Source of the DNA: Acanthosepion esculentum
Taxonomy: Eukaryota > Mollusca > Cephalopoda > Sepiida > Sepiidae
Length of the DNA: 64,000 nt
Direction of reading: 5' to 3'
Assembly: GCA_964036315.1 (NCBI GenBank)
Contig: OZ038485.1
Location: 75,979,460 to 76,043,459 of the forward strand
A program made the translations under genes and the position numbers. Each line of letters starts with the position of its first letter. Within the stretch, counting starts at the first letter, position 1. Below, one piece after another: positions 60,386 to 64,000 of the stretch. The notes beneath the pieces were generated by a model, which did no database searches, had not been told where the DNA came from, and saw nothing but the letters and a program-made list of their open reading frames with translations.

Positions 60386-62869
60386 TTACAAAATCTGTAA
60401 ATTGTTCATTGTATTCTTCTTCCGTAAATGTAAACATCCATATATTTTTCAAATTGTTCACATTGCATATTTCCGTTCATTAGACATTTTTGCTGCTTAA
60501 AGAAACTATTCACTATGCTATAAAATTTGGTAGTGCCATGTTTGATTTGCTAGCAGCTTCAGTCAATGTGTCACTTGAAACAGTAAATTTAGCACAGATT
60601 TTGTTAATACAAAATACAATGAAAGGAAATTAATGAATCTTGATATGGAATTTCTTCTAATACAAATTTATTCCTGTTTTTGCATTTATCTTTAAAATTG
60701 TCAAATTAACAATTTTAAACCGGTGTAAAAAACTAAATAATTTCTTATAACAAACCTCTTAGTCATAGTGTGAACATCGCTGTTCTGTGTTGGAGTTGTC
60801 ATTCAAGACTATTGCATAAAGTTATTCATTATGGGACTAATTCATGTTGCCAGTCAGTAATAGTCCTTCTTGAAAGAGACAGTTTGAACTTGATAACCTT
60901 TTCTGGATCTCAGCATTTTATTTCAACGGGGCATTATTTTATGATTTCTTATATGCTACTTTGTAAATTACTTCAATGATATGAGCTTCTTCTTTTAACA
61001 TTTTTATGACTTATTCTTATTGATGCTTCTTTTCTTTTCTTTTGAGCAGGGAGGAAATTTCCTAGTTTGGCATAATTATTACATTTTATTTTATTATTTT
61101 GTTTATTGTTGTAATTTCTTATTGCAGAGCAAAGAAGTCATTTTATCTTTGACAAAAACAATATTGCAATTTCCAAACAAGAAATTAAATGTTTTTGTTT
61201 AGTTTTTTCAATATTCTTTCTAATAGATTAAATCAGAAAGAAGTCAATACAGACTGATGGGAATAAGAACTTGAACACTGAAAAATTACTTACCAAATTA
61301 TATCAGTTATTTTTATGTGGCTAAAATTGCAAAAAAAAGTTTTTTTTTAATTAGTTTTATGGTTTGAACTTTTCTGTAAATAAAATATATAATATTTAAA
61401 AATTTACCAAAAACTATTTGCCAGTAATTTTGCAAAATAATTATTAATATTGATTTTTTTCAGTCTTTTACCTCCTATCCCTCTATTTAACCAGATAGAT
61501 TTTAAAGTCACATTGAACTAAATTTCTTGTGGTTTTAGAACTAATTTGTAGAGATTTCAATCATGCATTAACAAATATAATTTCGAACAAATAAGCTAAT
61601 AAAAATTTAATTTTAAAACAGAAAAGAAATGATAGAAAAATATTAGTTTTAGGTTGAAACTGAGACTCCAAAAGATTCTTAACATTGGGTTAAACCAAAA
61701 GAACAAATATAAAATATTTTTTATATATGATTGAAATTGCATTAAATTTATTTTCAATTTTATGGTTCAATTTTTTTCATATATAATATTTTATATAATA
61801 TTTAAAATTTTATCAAAAAAAATTCCTAATTATTTTACAAAATAATTCTGACTGTGGATCATTTGAACCTTCAAAAATAGTTTGTTATAAAAGTGTTTCT
61901 AGAACAACATTAGTTCTCTTTTCTGCACTGTAATCTTAAATATAATAAATAATGTAGAATTTGCTGTAAGTGGCATTTCTTGAGAAATATGACTGATGAA
62001 ACAGATGAAAAGAATTTCATGGGGATTATCTGAAAAATGCTATATTTTCACATAAAGAAAACAATAATTAAATAATAATCTAATTTACTTATTTAACATA
62101 ATTTTATAATGTTGAGTGTATAAATGGCTCCTAGTCTGATATCAGCAATTTAAGACCTGATTTCTGACTTAAAATTGATTTAACCACAATAAATCTGAAA
62201 TGTATACTCGGAAGGAAAATCTCCAACAATCAGAATTCATTTGCTGCATTCATATAGCCTACTCATATTTACTTATATACTTATATCAATTGTTTCCTCT
62301 GGTTCTAAAGTACTTCCTATCCCACTATACACTTCCTTCCTTTTTGTTGGATTTTTCTGTTATGAGTCATTTCTCCCATAAAACAAAACAGATTTTGGTA
62401 TTGTGCTACTGGTTGTAACAGATAACAAAGAAAACAATCACAATTTCCATTTCCAAGTCCTTTTTATTTGAGATACAAATTTTGATGTTTTCTTTTGTTG
62501 CCATTTTGACAAATTGTAACAATAATGGACTTAGAACTAATTTTTAGCTGTGTCTTTAAATTAATTTTTTTCATAGATGTTAAGTTTGCATTTAATTTGT
62601 AATAAATGTTTTTTTTCTGTAGTAATTACAATTATTTCATTAAATGAAAAATTCACATTAAATGAAAAATTCATCATTTTTTTTCATGTTTAAAATATAT
62701 AATATAATCCAGAAAATACTGTTGATAGTTTTTTTTGTAAACATTAGTAGATTTTATGGTGATTAAAGTTTTTTGTTTAAGAAATGAAGTTGATTTAATT
62801 TCTTAAAGTGTTTTAAATTTTATCCTTTTTGGCATTTTCAAATTATTTGTGAAGTCCAAATGGGTAATT
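60386..62869. other. AT-rich DNA, no gene seen
   Basis: About 2.5 kb without recognised features. Short Phe/Leu-rich frames at 60770-61202 and 62200-62418 are unrecognised. A small direct repeat of TTAAATGAAAAATTCA lies at 62640-62674. Confidence 0.55.
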
Positions 62870-63187
62870 GTAGTGCCATGTTGTGCATGTGTAGGTGTCC
62901 CTGCATGTATTTCCAGTGGGCAACCCTGAGTCCATACTATGTTCTGTTTTCAGCCATGCTCTAGTTGCTTTGTATTACCATTGACAACAGATAGTGATAA
63001 TTACAATCTCCTCAAAACGAATTTCATGGAAAACACAGCAAAATGAAATACAACTAAACCAGTAAACAAAAAGCTGATAAAACTGAATTCTTTGCCCACA
63101 AATTCTCCTTAAACTCTACTCTTGACTCATCTGGAATATCCCTGCCTAACTACCCTCTTAGAACTGAGTCACTGTTGAGTGATATGC
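62870..63187 (+). mobile_element. LINE 5' UTR and start of endonuclease region, part 1
   Basis: CCAGTGGGCAACCCTGAG (62910) and its surroundings match the 5' part of the LINE at 48540-48800. It is interrupted at about 63187 by the poly(T) that marks the tail of a reversed LINE. Confidence 0.6.
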
Positions 63188-63765
63188 ATATTTTTTTTTT
63201 TTTTTTTTTTTTTTAATCATATCAACCCAAGCAAGGCCGGAGGCCACTATCACGCAAGGGGTTAAAGAGGGGGTTGGAGGAAGAGCAGATAGGAGTAGCA
63301 AGGGAGGGGATGTGGAGAAAGAGAAAGACAGTGGGTCGATCAAGGCAAGGGGGCCACAAAAGATCCGGAGCGAGAGCAGATAGGAATGAGAAATGAAAGG
63401 ATGTGGAGAAGGGAAGTGTATAGATCAAGGCAACTGGAGATGTCGATTGACGCTACACTTAAACCGTTGGAGATTGTATTTATCAGGGAAACAGTAATAG
63501 GGAAGGGAGTTCCATAGACAAGATGTGCGAGACATGAAGCTATTGGAGTAGAAGAGACGTCTACATCTAACAGTTTCCACGGTGTAGGAGTGGGATGCCA
63601 GCCTGGTGGGGCGTTTAAATTCACGAGGCCTGGGGACAAGCGAACGCAACTCCTCAGAGCAATTACCGTGGAAGTACTTGTAAAAAAGGCAGAGCGAGGC
63701 AACATTGCGTCTGTGAGAGAGCGACTGCAGACGAGATGACAGATCAGGGCCAATCACGTTGCCTA
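63188..63765 (-). mobile_element. 5'-truncated LINE with poly(A) tail, reversed
   Basis: On the plus strand it begins with about 24 T (63190-63213), the complement of its poly(A) tail. On the minus strand the 3' UTR ends GCCTTGCTTGGGTTGATATG before the tail, matching 21490-21530 in design. It is GC-richer and less decayed than other LINE pieces here, so probably younger. Confidence 0.85.
63425..63757 (-). pseudogene. LINE ORF2 C-terminus, 110 codons open
   Basis: The open minus-strand frame reads IGPDLSSRLQSLSHRRNVAS, LCLFYKYFHGNCSEELRSLV, FYSNSFMSRTSCLWNSLPYY and ends FKCSVNRHLQLP. This is the last part of the CR1/Jockey-like ORF2 also seen at 20829-21485. It has no internal stop and runs to a normal end, but 5' truncation at about 63765 removes the endonuclease and RT. 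Confidence 0.88.
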
Positions 63766-63789
63766 TCCGTCTCTGGATCTTCTGCTATC

Positions 63790-64000
63790 TGTGGGACCTA
63801 CATTAGAGATCTAGATTAGACCATGTGGGCCTGATGGTATCCCTGTAATAGTCATTAAGAAGTGTGCTCATGAACTGGCTCCTGTTCTCTATAAACTGTA
63901 TAATAAATTTCTTGCTACCTCCTGATTTCCTATCTCCTGGAAGATATCATCTCTGGTGAGCCATCTGACCCTTCCAACTATCAGCCTGCTAGCTTTCTAC
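63790..64000 (+). pseudogene. LINE RT N-terminal part, runs off the window
   Basis: From about 63826 the frame reads GPDGIPVIVIKKCAHELAPV, then LYKLYNKFLATS, a stop, and WKISSLV. After a small deletion EPSDPSNYQPASFL follows in another frame up to the window end. This is the first RT block (G-P-D-G-I-P ... SNYRPISLL) of the LINE whose 5' end is at 62870. The endonuclease between the two parts is missing. Confidence 0.82.

Overview
The window is AT-rich, repeat-dominated animal nuclear DNA. The likely source is a cephalopod mollusc, probably an octopus. That call is inference: it rests on long TA, TG, TC and composite microsatellites, tRNA-derived SINE fragments, decayed LINEs of two or three families, Tc1/mariner elements and a Helitron, plus remembered resemblance to octopod repeats. 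No rRNA, tRNA gene, CRISPR array, prokaryotic operon or intact host protein-coding gene was found. Every reading frame with recognisable homology belongs to a transposable element, and all of these are broken.

Layout. 1-10 kb: the 3' part of an old LINE (1.35-3.0 kb), a 109-bp minisatellite, two decayed Tc1-like copies, a CCAAT-rich patch and a LINE C-terminus. 10-24 kb: an antisense copy of that LINE, a third Tc1-like copy on the minus strand, two MITEs with TGCTGAAAAG ends, two related foldback hairpins (19.1-19.9 kb), two adjoining LINE 3' fragments (20.5-21.5 kb) and an antisense LINE RT piece (23.4-23.9 kb). 24-31 kb: a mariner deletion derivative, an unexplained more complex kilobase, and a Tc1-type DD34E element with two direct repeats in each inverted repeat, interrupted by an 803-bp non-autonomous Helitron. 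31-34 kb: a 2-kb pyrimidine-biased strand ending in a candidate RFX/TATA/initiator promoter. 34.8-37 kb: a short LTR element with two LTRs, PBS and PPT, then a 176-bp MITE. 38-45 kb: LINE and SINE pieces, a tandem duplication and a TG/CG/CA/TA microsatellite complex. 45.9-52.5 kb: a composite tandem repeat, a decayed Helitron Rep gene (HUH motif and paired tyrosines visible) interrupted by the 5' half of a LINE, and a reversed SINE. 52.5-64 kb: mostly AT-rich DNA with another hairpin, further copies of the 8-kb LINE family, and a LINE inserted into a LINE at the right edge.

The elements do not form a pathway. They give a relative insertion history: Helitron into Tc1, LINE sequence inside Helitron, LINE into LINE. 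The best-supported structural result is the Helitron at 28695-29497, because the other arm of the Tc1 inverted repeat preserves the empty target site. The best candidate for host function is the promoter-like cluster at 33386-33520, which is unproven. All repeat boundaries were read by eye and may be off by some bases.
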